This document shows, one piece after another, positions 26,503-35,019 of a DNA stretch of 64,000 nt (positions are counted from its first letter, which is position 1; every line of letters starts with the position of its first letter). The position numbers and the translations under genes were made by a program. Location: the NCBI RefSeq assembly GCF_000164135.1, contig NZ_GG770555.1, forward strand, positions 533,476 through 597,475, read 5' to 3'. Under the pieces are notes generated by a model, which saw nothing but the letters and a program-made list of their open reading frames with translations, was not told where the DNA came from and did no database searches. Origin of the DNA: Mycobacterium parascrofulaceum ATCC BAA-614. Lineage in GTDB: Bacteria; Actinomycetota; Actinomycetes; Mycobacteriales; Mycobacteriaceae.

Positions 26503-26942
26503 CCACTCTGCGCGACGCGGTGGCGTTGGCCGAGGCCGAAAACGGCTTGGCGGTGGTGTCCACCGTTCGCGCGGACGGGACGGTGCAGGCCTCGCTGGTC
26601 AACGTCGGCCTGTTGGCGCACCCGGCGAGCGGCGAGCAGGTGTTGGGTTTCACCACCTACGGCAAGGTGAAACTGGCCAACCTGCGGGCGCGGCCGCAGC
26701 TGGCGGTCACCTTCCGCAACGGATGGCAGTGGGCGACCGTCGAGGGCCGCGCGGAGCTGGCGGGTCCGGACGACACCCAGCCCTGGCTGACCTCCGACGA
26801 CCAGCTGCGGCTGTTGCTTCGGGACGTCTTCACCGCCGCGGGCGGCACCCACGACGACTGGGACTCCTACGACCGCGTGATGGCCCGCGAGCGCCGGGCC
26901 GTCGTGCTGGTCGCGCCCACCCGCGTCTACAGCAACGGCTGA
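26499..26942 (+). CDS. PPOX-class F420-dependent/FMN split-barrel protein
   Basis: A 147-residue split beta-barrel protein of the pyridoxamine-5'-phosphate-oxidase superfamily (Rv1875 homologue by size and position). Recognisable parts are LAVVSTVRADGTVQASLVNV, GKVKLANLRARPQLAVTF and WATVEGRAEL. Mycobacterial relatives bind F420 or FMN and act in the cytosol. The ATG overlaps the upstream stop codon. The substrate is unknown. Confidence 0.85.
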   Translation: MTTLRDAVALAEAENGLAVVSTVRADGTVQASLVNVGLLAHPASGEQVLGFTTYGKVKLANLRARPQLAVTFRNGWQWATVEGRAELAGPDDTQPWLTSDDQLRLLLRDVFTAAGGTHDDWDSYDRVMARERRAVVLVAPTRVYSNG

Positions 26943-26968
26943 CCCCCGCGAGCAGTTAGGCTGCAGCC

Positions 26969-27721
26969 GTGACGCTGCAGATCGATGACGAAAACCGGGT
27001 GCGCACCCTCACGCTGAACCGGCCCGAGGCGCTGAACGCCTTCAACGAGGCCCTCTACGACGCCACCGCGGACGCGTTGTTGGCCGCCGCCGAGGACCCC
27101 GAGGTCGCCGTGGTGCTGCTGACCGGCGCGGGCCGCGGGTTCAGCGCGGGGACCGACCTCGGCGAGATGCAGGCCCGCATCACCGACCCGGATTTCACGC
27201 CGGGCAGGCACGGCTTCGTCGGGCTGATCGACGCCCTCAGCGGGTTCCCCAAGCCGCTCGTCTGCGCGGTCAACGGTGTCGGGGTGGGCATCGGCGCCAC
27301 CATCCTCGGCTATGCCGACCTGGCGTTCATGTCGTCGACGGCCCGGCTGAAGTGCCCGTTCACCAGCCTGGGAGTCGCGCCGGAGGCGGCCTCGTCGTAC
27401 CTGCTACCGCAACTGGTCGGCCGGCAGAACGCCGCCTGGCTGTTGATGTCCTCGGAATGGGTCGACGCCGACGAGGCGCTGCGGATGGGCCTGGTCTGGC
27501 GCGTCTGCGATCCCGAGGACCTGTTGCCCGAAGCCCGTCGGCACGCCGAAATCCTTGGGAGCCGCCCCATTTCGAGCCTGATGGCCGTCAAGCACACAAT
27601 GATGGAACCGGTGCGCCCGGAAATCGCGGCGGCCACCGCGCGGGAAAACGCTCACTTCGCCGAGTTGATGGGGGCGCAGGCCAACGCCGCCGCGCTGGCG
27701 GACTTCAACAAGGCCCGCTGA
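26969..27721 (+). CDS. Enoyl-CoA hydratase/isomerase family protein
   Basis: The 250-residue crotonase-fold protein starts at GTG 26969. The oxyanion-hole segments are recognisable: AGRGFSAGTDLGEM (first) and AVNGVGVGIGATIL (second). Glu is present in the LGVAPEAASS segment, where hydratases carry a catalytic residue; the second catalytic Glu is not obvious, so isomerase or another crotonase activity is possible. It would act on fatty acyl-CoA chains. It follows the PPOX gene by 26 bases and could share a transcript with oxyR. Confidence 0.88.
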   Translation: MTLQIDDENRVRTLTLNRPEALNAFNEALYDATADALLAAAEDPEVAVVLLTGAGRGFSAGTDLGEMQARITDPDFTPGRHGFVGLIDALSGFPKPLVCAVNGVGVGIGATILGYADLAFMSSTARLKCPFTSLGVAPEAASSYLLPQLVGRQNAAWLLMSSEWVDADEALRMGLVWRVCDPEDLLPEARRHAEILGSRPISSLMAVKHTMMEPVRPEIAAATARENAHFAELMGAQANAAALADFNKAR

Positions 27722-27733
27722 GCGGGCGGGGGT

Positions 27734-27919
27734 TCACACCGACGGCGCGGTCTCCAGATTCGCCGACGCGGCGATGATCGCCCGCAGCGTCCGTCTGCAG
27801 CGTCCGCAGTCGCCGCCGGCCCCGCACGCCGCCGCGACCTCTCTGGAAGTGGAGGCGCCGCGCGCGACGATTTCGGACACCGTGTGGTTCGTCACGCCGA
27901 CACACAGGCATACGTACAT
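27734..27919 (-). CDS. bfd: Bacterioferritin-associated ferredoxin Bfd
   Basis: The 61-residue [2Fe-2S] protein has the four Bfd cysteines: CLC near the N-terminus and CGRC near residue 38. The sequence MYVCLCVGVTNHTVSEIVARG is typical of the family. Bfd docks on bacterioferritin and supplies electrons to release stored iron. It is divergent from bfrA across about 355 bases containing IdeR-type boxes, so iron control of the pair is likely. Confidence 0.92.
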   Translation of the reverse strand: MYVCLCVGVTNHTVSEIVARGASTSREVAAACGAGGDCGRCRRTLRAIIAASANLETAPSV

Positions 27920-28045
27920 CAGCGCATCCCCTGCATGCGGGCGACGTTCCCTTCGTCGACGGCCTGGCCGAGCGAGCGCACCTCGTCCTCCCTTTCGGCA
28001 TCCCGGGTCGCCGGGATTTCCAGAGAAAGCGAACCGAACTCCATA

Positions 28046-28064
28046 TTAGTTGAGTCTAACCTAA
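28046..28064. promoter_or_regulatory. IdeR-type iron box 1
   Basis: TTAGTTGAGTCTAACCTAA matches 16 of 19 positions of the known IdeR consensus (TTAGGTTAGSCTAACCTAA). It lies between bfd and bfrA. In M. tuberculosis IdeR bound at paired boxes activates bfrA when iron is plentiful. Confidence 0.85.
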
Positions 28065-28069
28065 GTTCG

Positions 28070-28088
28070 TTAGCGCAGTCTAACCTTA
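28070..28088. promoter_or_regulatory. IdeR-type iron box 2
   Basis: TTAGCGCAGTCTAACCTTA matches 14 of 19 consensus positions. It starts 24 bases after box 1, so the two boxes sit a little over two helical turns apart, the tandem layout described for the M. tuberculosis bfrA promoter. Confidence 0.75.
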
Positions 28089-28274
28089 CCCGCCAGCAAC
28101 GTGGCTCGCGCGGGCCCGGCGCGCCACACACTGAGCACAGCCATACCTTGCTGGAAGATTGCCCCCTGTCGTGGCAAAGTGCGAGTACGGCCCGCCACGA
28201 TGCGCTCAGCCCAGCGCCTCCGGCCCGGGGCCGAGAATGACCACCGTTTTCACCGTCACCGTAGGGGAGTGAAC

Positions 28275-28754
28275 ATGCAAGGGGATCCGGACGTTTTGCG
28301 CCTGCTCAACGAGCAGTTGACCGGCGAGCTCACCGCGATCAACCAATATTTCCTGCATTCCAAGATGCAGGACAACTGGGGTTTCACCGAGGTCGCCAAG
28401 CACACCCGGGAAGAGTCCTTCGACGAGATGCGGCACGCCGAGGCGATCACCGATCGCATCCTGCTGCTCGACGGGCTGCCCAACTACCAGCGCCTCTTTT
28501 CACTGCGCATCGGCCAGACGCTGCGCGAGCAGTTCGAGGCCGACCTGGCCATCGAGTACGAGGTGATGGACCGGCTCAAGCCCGGCATCATCATGTGCCG
28601 CGAGAAGCAGGACACCACCAGCGCCAACCTGCTGGAAGAGATCGTGGCCGACGAGGAAAAGCACATCGACTACCTCGAGACGCAACTCGAGCTGATGGAC
28701 AAGCTCGGCGTGGAGCTCTACTCCGCGCAGTGCGTCTCCCGGCCGCCGAGCTAA
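28275..28754 (+). CDS. bfrA: Bacterioferritin BfrA
   Basis: The 159-residue 24-mer iron storage protein keeps the ferroxidase ligands in ELTAINQYFLHSKM and FDEMRHAEAI, then in EEIVADEEKHIDYLE, and a Met that can bind inter-subunit haem. ATG at 28275 is preceded by GGGGAG. It is the homologue of Rv1876. The tandem IdeR boxes upstream suggest expression rises with iron. Confidence 0.96.
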   Translation: MQGDPDVLRLLNEQLTGELTAINQYFLHSKMQDNWGFTEVAKHTREESFDEMRHAEAITDRILLLDGLPNYQRLFSLRIGQTLREQFEADLAIEYEVMDRLKPGIIMCREKQDTTSANLLEEIVADEEKHIDYLETQLELMDKLGVELYSAQCVSRPPS

Positions 28755-28841
28755 CCCACCGCGCACGCCTTTTCGCGGCTTTTGGTTGCCACGGGTCGAC
28801 CGTGGGCACTCACTACCATCGAAAGCCGTGGAAGGGCGGGC

Positions 28842-30914
28842 ATGACGAGGGCGACACCACCGGCGGCTCCGGCCGGCCACGCTTCGGATTCGGGACCCGG
28901 GGACGTCGCGGTCGACCTGCAGCGACGCAATTTCATCTTCGTGGCGATCCTGCTCGGCATGCTGATGGCCGCGCTGGACCAGACGATCGTGGCGACCGCT
29001 TTGCCAACCATCGTCGCCAATCTTGGTGGCGCAGGCCATCAATCGTGGGTGGTCACCAGCTACCTGCTCGCCTCGACCATCATCACCGCCCTCGTCGGCA
29101 AGTTCGGTGACCTGTTCGGCCGCAAGAGGGTGTTCCAGGCGGCCGTCGTGTTCTTCGTCGCCGGGTCGGTGCTGTGTGGGCTCTCGGGCTCGATGGGCAT
29201 GCTGGTCGCGTCCCGCGCGCTGCAGGGCATCGGGGGCGGCGGGCTCATGGTGACCGCCATGGCGCTGATCGGCGAGGTGATCCCGCTGCGGGATCGCGGC
29301 CGCTACCAGGGCGCGATGGGCGCGGTGTTCGGCGTGACCACCGTGATCGGTCCGTTGCTCGGCGGGTACTTCACCGACCACTTCACTTGGCGCTGGGCCT
29401 TCTGGATCAACGTGCCGATCTCGGTCGTGGTGTTCTTCGTGGCGGCCGCCGCCATCCCGTCGCTGTCCGAGCGCACCAAACCCGTCATCGACTACACCGG
29501 GATCATGTTGGTCGGCCTCGGCGCCGCCGGACTCACCCTGGCCACCAGCTGGGGCGGGACCACATACCCGTGGGGATCGCCCACCATCATCGGCCTGTTC
29601 GCCGGCTCGGTGATCGCGTTGTGCCTCTTCGCCTGGGTGGAAAGCCGCGCCGCCGCACCGATACTGCCGACCCGGCTGTTCGGCAGCCCGGTGTTCACGG
29701 TGTGCTGCGTCCTGTCGTTCGTGGTCGGTTTCGCGATGCTGGGCGCCCTGACGTTCCTGCCGACGTACATGCAATTCGTCGACGGCGTCTCCGCCACCAC
29801 GTCGGGCCTGCGCACGTTGCCGATGGTGATCGGAATGCTGACCACCTCGATGGGCAGCGGTGTCATAGTCGGCCGCACAGGCAAATACAAAGTCTTTCCC
29901 GTCGCCGGCACCGCCGTCATGGCGGTGGCGTTCTTTCTGATGTCGCGGATGGACCCGTCGACATCGGTGTTCGTTCAGTCGCTGTTCCTCGTCATCCTGG
30001 GCGCCGGGATCGGGATGTGCATGCAGACCCTCGTCCTGATCGTGCAGAACACCGTGGGCTTCGACGACCTGGGCGTCGCGACCTCCGGCGTCACCTTCTT
30101 CCGCACGATCGGCAGCTCGTTCGGCGCCGCCATCTTCGGTTCGCTGTTCACGAACTTCCTGCACAGCCGGATCGGCCCGGCGATGGTGGCCAGCCGCGCG
30201 CCGGCCGCGGCCGCCGCCTCACCGGAGGCGTTGCACCGGCTGCCCCGGGAGGCGGCCGCTCCGATCGTCGCCGCCTATTCCGAGTCGCTCACCCAGGTTT
30301 TTCTGTGGGCGGTTCCGGTCGCACTGGTGGGTTTCGTCCTCGCGTTGTTTCTGCGGCAGGTCCCACTGCGGGAATTGCACGACAGCACAATCGATCTCGG
30401 CGACGCGTTCGGCATGCCGAACACCGAGACCCCGGATCAGATGCTGGAGGGCGCGGTCGAGCGCATGCTGCGCGGTGTGCCCGGCATGCGATTGCGCAGC
30501 ATCGCCATGCGACCCGACTGCCGGCTCGACGTGGCCGGATTGTGGGGCGTCCTGCGCATCAACCGCTACGAACAGATGTATGGCACGGCCCGGCTCACCG
30601 ACATCGCCGAGTACCTGCGGATACCGTTCGAGGTCTTGGAGCCCACCTTCTCGCGGCTGATCGCCACCGGATACGCCCGCGGCGACGGCGACCGGCTGTC
30701 GCTGACACCCGCGGGGGCCCAACAGGTGGACTACGTGCACTCGCTGCTGGTGGGCTGGCTGGTCGACAAGCTCGCCCGCTCACCGGGTTTCGACGGGCGA
30801 CCGGATCGTCGCGTGGTCGAGGCGGCGCTGAATCGAGTCGCGGGCCGCGTTCTCGCGCAACAGGACTGGAGCGACGACCGTCCCACCATGAAGATCCCGG
30901 CGCCCACCCCGTGA
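28842..30914 (+). CDS. DHA2-family MFS drug exporter with cytosolic C-terminal domain
   Basis: The 690-residue inner-membrane transporter (Rv1877 homologue) has about 14 hydrophobic helices. Signature pieces are MAALDQTIVATALPTI in TM1, FGRKRVF in the loop after TM2, and the motif C type GPLLGGYFTDHF. The family exports hydrophobic drugs with proton antiport. After the last helix (near residue 520) about 170 residues form a soluble domain that ends in a winged-helix-like segment (RLTDIAEYLRIPFEVLEPTFSRL followed by ATGYARGDGDRLSLT). ATG 28842 (MTRATPP) is chosen over a start 20 codons upstream. A downstream gene follows 30 bases later. Confidence 0.88.
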   Translation: MTRATPPAAPAGHASDSGPGDVAVDLQRRNFIFVAILLGMLMAALDQTIVATALPTIVANLGGAGHQSWVVTSYLLASTIITALVGKFGDLFGRKRVFQAAVVFFVAGSVLCGLSGSMGMLVASRALQGIGGGGLMVTAMALIGEVIPLRDRGRYQGAMGAVFGVTTVIGPLLGGYFTDHFTWRWAFWINVPISVVVFFVAAAAIPSLSERTKPVIDYTGIMLVGLGAAGLTLATSWGGTTYPWGSPTIIGLFAGSVIALCLFAWVESRAAAPILPTRLFGSPVFTVCCVLSFVVGFAMLGALTFLPTYMQFVDGVSATTSGLRTLPMVIGMLTTSMGSGVIVGRTGKYKVFPVAGTAVMAVAFFLMSRMDPSTSVFVQSLFLVILGAGIGMCMQTLVLIVQNTVGFDDLGVATSGVTFFRTIGSSFGAAIFGSLFTNFLHSRIGPAMVASRAPAAAAASPEALHRLPREAAAPIVAAYSESLTQVFLWAVPVALVGFVLALFLRQVPLRELHDSTIDLGDAFGMPNTETPDQMLEGAVERMLRGVPGMRLRSIAMRPDCRLDVAGLWGVLRINRYEQMYGTARLTDIAEYLRIPFEVLEPTFSRLIATGYARGDGDRLSLTPAGAQQVDYVHSLLVGWLVDKLARSPGFDGRPDRRVVEAALNRVAGRVLAQQDWSDDRPTMKIPAPTP

Positions 30915-30944
30915 AACGGGCGGTGCGCGGCGTACCATCACGCC

Positions 30945-31439
30945 ATGAGCCGAATCGGAACATTTGCTGACGACGACCTGGCCGGCTGGTTCGCGAAGTC
31001 TCCGGACATCGGCGGAGCCCTCGGCGGATTCAGCAACGCGGTCTACACCAAGAACCGGTTGCCGCTGCGCACCCGCGAATTGGCCCGGGCGGTGATCGCT
31101 CACCGCAACGAATGCGTGGTCTGCGTCAACACCCGTGACGAGGACGGACCCGCCGCGGGCGTCGACGAGGAGTTGTACGACCACGCCCGCGAATGGCGCA
31201 CCTGGCCCGGCTACAGCGAACAGGAGCGTCTGGCGGCCGAGTTCGCGGAACGATTCGCCACCGATCACACCGCCCTGCGCGACGACGAGGACTTCTGGAG
31301 CCGTTGCTCCGAGCACTTCTCCGACGAGCTGCTGGCCGACTTGGCCCTGTCCTGCGCGTTGTGGGTCGGCATGGGTCGCGTGTTGCGGACCCTCGACATC
31401 GGCCAAGCCTGCAAGCTGACCATTCCCAGCCGCGCCTAG
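30945..31439 (+). CDS. AhpD-fold (carboxymuconolactone decarboxylase-like) protein
   Basis: The 164-residue helical protein carries a CxxC motif (ECVVCVNTRDE, followed by a charged stretch) in the place used by AhpD-like thiol-disulfide proteins. The usual third ligand HxxxA of AhpD is replaced by NTRDED. It may reduce peroxiredoxins or act on an alkyl substrate. It starts 30 bases after the exporter. A hairpin lies 27 bases downstream. Confidence 0.8.
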   Translation: MSRIGTFADDDLAGWFAKSPDIGGALGGFSNAVYTKNRLPLRTRELARAVIAHRNECVVCVNTRDEDGPAAGVDEELYDHAREWRTWPGYSEQERLAAEFAERFATDHTALRDDEDFWSRCSEHFSDELLADLALSCALWVGMGRVLRTLDIGQACKLTIPSRA

Positions 31440-31465
31440 CCTCCCGCGCTCCCGCGCGCCACGAC

Positions 31466-31514
31466 ACATAAACCTTTGCGACGACTCGCCGGAAAACGTC
31501 GCAGCCGTTTATGT
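31466..31514. terminator. Imperfect inverted repeat between two plus-strand genes
   Basis: Arms at 31466-31483 (ACATAAACCTTTGCGACG) and 31497-31514 (CGTCGCAGCCGTTTATGT) pair with three mismatches around a 13-base loop. The ACATAAAC/GTTTATGT ends are AT-rich, unlike the surroundings. It is probably a terminator for the AhpD-like gene; it may also be a repeat element. Confidence 0.6.
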
Positions 31515-31584
31515 CTGGTGGGCACAAATCCCGTCGCCACCGTGTTGCGACGGGTACGACAGCGACGACAGGGAGGGCACGGCG

Positions 31585-32475
31585 GTGAAGATCCGCTTCG
31601 GCGTCGGACTGGGCGCGGACACCGCTCCGGATCGGTTGGCTCCCGTCATCGACCACCTGGAGGCCAACGGCGTCGACTCGCTGTGGTTCTCCGAGCTGGT
31701 GTACTCGCCGGCGGTCGATCCGGTGGTCGGGATGGCCTACGCGCTCGCCAGGACGACCCGGTTGAAGGTCGGCACCTCGGTGGCCGTGCTGCCCGGGCGG
31801 CACCCGGTATTGGTCGCCAAGCAGTTGGCGTCGCTGGCGGCGGTCGCACCCAAGCGGGTCCTGCCCGTCTTCGGCCTGCGCTCGGCGATCCCGGCCGAGC
31901 GCGAGGTGTTCGTCGTCCCCGACGGTGAGCGGGCCGCCGTGTTCGACGAGGCGCTGCGGGTCCTGCGCTCGGCGCTGGAAGGGGACTCGGCGAGCTACGA
32001 CGGCCGGTACTTCTCCGTCAGCGGGGCCGCCGTCATGCCCAGGCCGCAACCCCCGCTGGACATCTGGCTCGGTGGCTCGGCGCCGGCGGCGTTCCGCCGG
32101 ATCGGCGCGCTGGCCGACGGCTGGTTGGGCAGCTTCCTCACCCCCGACGAGGCGCGGGCGGGCCGCGAGTCGATCGAACGCGCCGCCGCGCAAGCGGGCC
32201 GGCGGATCGACCCCGATCACTTCGGCATCTCGTTGGCCATCGTGGACGGGGCCGACGGCGAGTTGCCCGCGGCGCTGGCCGCCGCGGCCCGCAGCCGCCG
32301 CCCGGACATCGACCCCGCCGAGCTGATCGCGGTCGGATGGGATCGGCTGCACCGGCAGCTGGATGCCTACATCGACGCCGGGCTGACGAAATTCGTCATC
32401 CGGCCGGCCGGTGGCGCGCCCTTGGACGGCTTCCTCGACCGCTTCGTCGGCGAGCTGACCGCGCGCCAGAACTGA
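31585..32475 (+). CDS. LLM-class F420-dependent oxidoreductase
   Basis: The 296-residue (beta/alpha)8 luciferase-like enzyme has typical LLM features: KIRFGVGLGADTAPDRL, LWFSELVYSP, VGTSVAVLPGRHPVLVAKQLAS-type substrate-side loop, and IWLGGSAPAAFRRIG, which positions the cofactor. Mycobacterial members use F420. The start is GTG at 31585 after GGGAGGG. It heads a run of five plus-strand genes with short or overlapping gaps (to 36287). Confidence 0.9.
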   Translation: MKIRFGVGLGADTAPDRLAPVIDHLEANGVDSLWFSELVYSPAVDPVVGMAYALARTTRLKVGTSVAVLPGRHPVLVAKQLASLAAVAPKRVLPVFGLRSAIPAEREVFVVPDGERAAVFDEALRVLRSALEGDSASYDGRYFSVSGAAVMPRPQPPLDIWLGGSAPAAFRRIGALADGWLGSFLTPDEARAGRESIERAAAQAGRRIDPDHFGISLAIVDGADGELPAALAAAARSRRPDIDPAELIAVGWDRLHRQLDAYIDAGLTKFVIRPAGGAPLDGFLDRFVGELTARQN

Positions 32476-32517
32476 ATTCGCGAGCCCGGGCATCCCGACG
32501 CCTGCACAATGACTGCC

Positions 32518-33870
32518 ATGACCGGCACACCGCCCGCCGCCGCGGCGATCGCCCAGCTGGAGGCCGAGGGCGTCGACACCGTCATCGGCACCGTCGTGAA
32601 TCCGGCCGGGCTCACCCTGGCCAAGACGGTCCCGATCCGGCGGACGAACGCCTTCGCCGCCCCCGGGCTTGGCGCCAGCCCCTCGTGGCACGCCTTCGCG
32701 ATCGACCAGAGCGGCATCGCCTTCACCCGCGAGGTCGGCGTGATCGGCGACCAGCGCCTCCGCATCGACCTGTCGGCCCTGCGCATCGTCGGCGACGGGC
32801 TGGCGTGGGCGCCCGCCGGGTTCTTCGCCCAGGACGGCGCGCCCGACCCCGCCTGCGCCCGCGGGACGCTGGGCCGGGTCGAGGCCGCGCTCGCCGAGGC
32901 CGGAGTCGAAGCGCTGATCGGGCACGAGGTGGAGTTTCTCCTGGTGGCCCCCGACGGCGGCCGCCTGCCGTCGACGCTGTGGGCGCAGTACGGCCTTGCC
33001 GGCATCCTCGAGCATGAGGCGTTCGTCCGCGACGTCACCCGGTCGGCGGCCGCGGCGGGCATCGCGATCGAGCAGTTCCATCCCGAGTACGGGGCCAACC
33101 AGTTCGAACTCTCCCTGGCGCCCCAACCGCCGGTGGCCGCCGCGGACCAGCTGGTGCTGTTGCGGCTCGTCATCGGGCGGGTGGCGCGCCGCCACGACGT
33201 CCGCATCAGCCTGTCGCCCGCCCCATTCGCGGGCGGCGTCGGGTCGGGTGCCCACCAACACTTTTCGCTGACGATGCCCGATGGTCCGCTGTTCTCCGAC
33301 GGAGCGGGCGCGCACGGCATGACGGCGACCGGGGAGAGCGCGGTGGCCGGGGTGGTGCACGGACTGCCGGAGGCCCAGGCCGCGTTGTGCGGGTCGATCG
33401 TCTCCGGCCTGCGGATGCACCCCGGCAACTGGGCCGGCGCGTACGCGTGCTGGGGGACCGAAAACCGCGAGGCGGCAGTGCGATTCATCACCGGCGGACC
33501 CGGCAACCCGCGCGGCGGGAACGTCGAAGTGAAGATCGTGGACCCCTCCGCGAACCCCTACCTGGCGTCGGCGGCGATCCTGGGGCTGGCGCTGGACGGG
33601 ATCAAGCGCCGAGCGCCGCTGCCCCCGGAGATCACGATCGACCCGGCGGACCTCCCCGCGGCCGAACGGGACCGCGACGGCATCGTCAGCCTGGACAGGA
33701 AACAGGCCGAAGTGATCGCCGCGTTGGACCATTCCAGGCTGATGCGTGGCATCCTGGGCGATCACGCGGTCGACATGCTCGTCGCCGTCCGCACGCTGGA
33801 GCACGAGCGGTACGGCACCCTCGACCCCGAGCAACTGGCGGACAAGTTCCGCATGGCCTGGAGCCTGTGA
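32518..33870 (+). CDS. glnA3: Glutamine synthetase-like ligase GlnA3
   Basis: The 450-residue protein is a GS-fold ligase. It has an N-terminal beta-grasp-like domain and a catalytic part with the metal ligands in GHEVEFLL, EQFHPEYGANQFELSL (binding and catalytic Glu/His) and HQHFSL. Homologues in Streptomyces glutamylate polyamines and amines and do not make glutamine; the missing adenylylation-type region fits that. ATG at 32518 gives the Rv1878 length; another ATG lies 9 bases upstream. The stop overlaps the following amidohydrolase start, a split version of the fused FluG arrangement. Confidence 0.93.
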   Translation: MTGTPPAAAAIAQLEAEGVDTVIGTVVNPAGLTLAKTVPIRRTNAFAAPGLGASPSWHAFAIDQSGIAFTREVGVIGDQRLRIDLSALRIVGDGLAWAPAGFFAQDGAPDPACARGTLGRVEAALAEAGVEALIGHEVEFLLVAPDGGRLPSTLWAQYGLAGILEHEAFVRDVTRSAAAAGIAIEQFHPEYGANQFELSLAPQPPVAAADQLVLLRLVIGRVARRHDVRISLSPAPFAGGVGSGAHQHFSLTMPDGPLFSDGAGAHGMTATGESAVAGVVHGLPEAQAALCGSIVSGLRMHPGNWAGAYACWGTENREAAVRFITGGPGNPRGGNVEVKIVDPSANPYLASAAILGLALDGIKRRAPLPPEITIDPADLPAAERDRDGIVSLDRKQAEVIAALDHSRLMRGILGDHAVDMLVAVRTLEHERYGTLDPEQLADKFRMAWSL

Positions 33871-34988
33871 CAGGGCCCATGGCGTCCCACCCTCGCGCGC
33901 TGGCCGAGCACATCGACCGGGTGACCCTGATCGATCAACACGCCCACGGTTGCTGGCTGGCGCCGGGGGACCGGCACCGGTTCGAGAACGCGCTCAACGA
34001 GGCCAACACCGAGCCCATCGTGGGCTCCGGATTCGACACCCAACTCGGCTTCGCCGTGCGGGCCCATTGCGCTCCCGTCCTCGGTCTCGCGAAACATGTT
34101 GATCCGCAGTCTTATTGGGAGCGACGCAGCCGAATCGACGAGGTGGAACTGGCCCGCACGTTCCTGCCGGCCGCGGGGGTCGACCACTGGCTGGTGGACA
34201 CCGGGATCGGCGCGGACACCGCCGCACCGTCCGACATGGCCGAGCTGTCCGGCGGCCGCGCACACGAGATCGTCCGGCTCGAGCAGGTCGCCGAGCAGGC
34301 CGCGCGGGCACCGGGCGACTACGCGACGGCCTTCGAGGACATCCTGCGCCGGCGCGCGGCGACGGCGGTCGGCACCAAGTCGATCCTGGCCTACCGGGGC
34401 GGGTTCGACGGCGACCTGACCGAGCCGTCGGCCGCCCAAGTCGCCGAGGCGGCCGACCGATGGCGCGACCGCGGCGGTACCCGGTTGACGGATCGGGTGC
34501 TGTTGGCTTTCGGCCTGCATCAGGCGCTGCGGTTGGGCAAGCCCCTGCAATTGCACGTCGGCCTCGGCGACCGCGACTGCGATCTGCACACGACGAACCC
34601 GCTCCTGCTGCTCGACTTCCTGCGGCGGTCCGGGGAGACCCCGATCGTGCTGCTGCACTGCTACCCCTACGAGCGCGAGGCCGGATACCTCGCGCAGGCG
34701 TTCAACAACGTCTATCTCGACGGCGGGCTGAGCGTGAACCAGCTGGGGGCGCGGTCGCCGGCGTTCCTCGCGCGGCTGCTGGAGCTGGCGCCGTTCCACA
34801 AGATCCTCTACTCGTCGGACGGGTTCGGGCCCGCCGAACTCCACTTCCTCGGTGCGGCCCTGTGGCGCACCGGCATTCACCGCGTGCTGCGCGAATTCGT
34901 GCTCGACGACGACTGGAGCGAACGCGACGCCATGCGGGTGGTCGACCTGATCGCTCACGACAACGCCGCCGGCCTGTACGGCGTTTGA
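33867..34988 (+). CDS. Amidohydrolase (FluG N-domain-like)
   Basis: The 373-residue metal-dependent hydrolase (Rv1879 homologue) has the TIM-barrel motif LIDQHAHG near the start and later HVGLGDRDCDLH and LLHCYPYEREAGYL, where further metal ligands fit; a late SSDGFGPAELHFLG provides a catalytic Asp. In fungal and bacterial FluG such a domain precedes a GS domain in one chain; here they are separate adjacent genes with a GTGA overlap. It may remove the glutamyl group or deaminate the product of GlnA3. An alternative ATG is at 33879. Confidence 0.85.
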   Translation: MTGPMASHPRALAEHIDRVTLIDQHAHGCWLAPGDRHRFENALNEANTEPIVGSGFDTQLGFAVRAHCAPVLGLAKHVDPQSYWERRSRIDEVELARTFLPAAGVDHWLVDTGIGADTAAPSDMAELSGGRAHEIVRLEQVAEQAARAPGDYATAFEDILRRRAATAVGTKSILAYRGGFDGDLTEPSAAQVAEAADRWRDRGGTRLTDRVLLAFGLHQALRLGKPLQLHVGLGDRDCDLHTTNPLLLLDFLRRSGETPIVLLHCYPYEREAGYLAQAFNNVYLDGGLSVNQLGARSPAFLARLLELAPFHKILYSSDGFGPAELHFLGAALWRTGIHRVLREFVLDDDWSERDAMRVVDLIAHDNAAGLYGV

Positions 34989-35019
34989 CCCCCGGCGACC
35001 CCGGGGTATACGGGCGGTT

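Noticed and set aside
31126-33834. A 902-codon minus-strand frame opposite the LLM and glnA3 genes
   Set aside because: It covers two well-supported genes and has no recognisable domain.
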